Below, piece after piece: positions 4,998 through 5,524 of a stretch of DNA of 5,524 nt (the first letter of the stretch is position 1; each line of letters opens with the position of its first letter). The translations under genes were made by a program, and so were the position numbers. The notes beneath the pieces were generated by a model. It worked only from the letters and a program-made list of their open reading frames with translations. It had not been told where the DNA came from and made no database searches. The stretch is from positions 1 to 5,524 of the forward strand of contig CAMEUH010000178.1 of assembly GCA_945938055.1 (NCBI GenBank). The letters are read 5' to 3'. Origin of the DNA: an uncultured Eubacteriaceae bacterium (GTDB lineage: Bacteria > Bacillota > Clostridia > Lachnospirales > Lachnospiraceae).

Positions 4998-5524
4998 TTG
5001 AAAGTATTTGAAAAACCATTGTCAGCAGCAGAAGAAAAGCATTACCTTCAAAAATTGAAAGAAGGAGACATGACGGCTCAGGAAATCCTTATCAGAAAGA
5101 ACATGCGTCTTGTGGCACACATGGTTAAGAAGTATTCCTCAAGTGATATAGAGAATGAAGACATGATTTCCATCGGAACTGTGGGACTGATTAAGGCCAT
5201 CAAAAGTTTTGACATGGAAAAAGGGAGCAGGCTGGCAACTTATGCTGCAAAATGTATTGATAATGAGCTACTCATGACGCTTCGAAGTAACAAAAAAAGA
5301 AACAGGGAAGTTTCCTTGAACGAACCGGTTGGAACTGACAAGGAAGGAAATGAAATCAGCCTGATTGATTTTATGGAAAGCCCGGATAGTGATGTTTATC
5401 AGGTTGTGGAGCTGAATCATGAAATCCGATGGCTGAAGGAGGCAATTCAGCAAAAACTGAATCCAAGAGAAAAACAGGTCATTGCATTACGATACGGATT
5501 ATACGGGGGAAAGGAAAACATGCA
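4998..5524 (+). CDS. sigK: RNA polymerase sporulation sigma factor SigK-like, 3' end outside the window
   Basis: The first 175 codons of a sigma-70 family factor are present. Visible parts are PLSAAEEKHYLQKLKEGD (7-24), region 2 from about 31 to 96 (KNMRLVAHMVKKY at 34-46, EDMISIGTVGLIKAI at 54-68, RLATYAAKCIDNELLMTLR at 78-96), a linker EVSLNEPVGTDKEGNEISLIDFM (104-126), and the start of region 4 (LNPREKQVIALRYGL, 155-169). The DNA-reading helix-turn-helix of region 4.2 is beyond the window. The linker and the TYAA-C-(I)-NE core resemble SigK more than SigE, the closest alternative. SigK directs late mother-cell transcription (coat, cortex, mother-cell lysis). The start at TTG 4998 is fixed by GAGGTG and an upstream stop, so there is no hydrophobic pro-sequence as in B. 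subtilis pro-SigK. The frame is uninterrupted to the window end, with no skin-type prophage insertion in the visible part. The gene is separated from the upstream operon by 65 bases. Confidence 0.85.
   Translation, partial: MKVFEKPLSAAEEKHYLQKLKEGDMTAQEILIRKNMRLVAHMVKKYSSSDIENEDMISIGTVGLIKAIKSFDMEKGSRLATYAAKCIDNELLMTLRSNKKRNREVSLNEPVGTDKEGNEISLIDFMESPDSDVYQVVELNHEIRWLKEAIQQKLNPREKQVIALRYGLYGGKENM

Noticed and set aside
5070..5072. ATG in the sigK frame preceded by GGAG as an alternative start
   Set aside because: It would remove the first 24 residues, including the conserved PLSAAEE segment, whereas TTG 4998 has a good GAGGTG site.

Overview
The window reads as one continuous, plus-strand gene cluster from a low-to-mid GC, spore-forming Firmicute. 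The best fit is a Clostridia of the Lachnospiraceae type (Clostridium cluster XIVa). The reasons are the gene content (RNase J, a YlbF-family protein, a sigma-K-type sporulation factor), strong GGAGG-type ribosome binding sites, TTG starts, and a gene order that resembles the Bacillus subtilis yrrK-yrzB-yrrL-yrrM-yrrO block. The taxonomic call is inference; no rRNA or species marker is present.

Layout: (1) 1-317, the 3' two thirds or so of ruvX (YqgF family). (2) 319-582, a small, very acidic DUF1292 (YrzB-like) protein. (3) 600-2267, ribonuclease J, complete and with all metal ligands. (4) 2273-2614, a YlbF/YmcA-family helical protein. (5) 2637-3044, a short membrane protein that carries only the N-terminal part of MltG (YceG). 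(6) 3041-3712, a TrmR-type O-methyltransferase. (7) 3709-4932, a U32-family protein of the TrhP/YrrO type. (8) 4998-5524, the first 175 codons of a SigK-like sporulation sigma factor, cut by the window end.

Genes 1 to 7 are packed with gaps of 1-22 bases or ATGA overlaps and look like one transcription unit. Their shared theme is RNA metabolism and housekeeping: RuvX (rRNA or Holliday-junction processing), RNase J (mRNA decay), YlbF (partner of RNase Y in Bacillus), and TrmR plus TrhP, which in B. subtilis make 5-methoxyuridine at the tRNA wobble position in two steps.

The only real intergenic space is the 65 bases before sigK (4933-4997), and it is the most interesting part of the window. 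It can fold as RNA into a 23-position stem that buries the sigK Shine-Dalgarno sequence. The stem relies on five G-U pairs that work only in the plus-strand transcript. A sporulation-type promoter match (AC-N17-CATANNNT) sits inside the same element, so that transcripts starting there would lack the left arm. This suggests, as a hypothesis, that read-through mRNA from the housekeeping operon is kept untranslated, while a mother-cell sporulation promoter yields translatable sigK mRNA. It would fit with the sigma factor having no inhibitory pro-sequence, which an in-frame stop just upstream of its start confirms.
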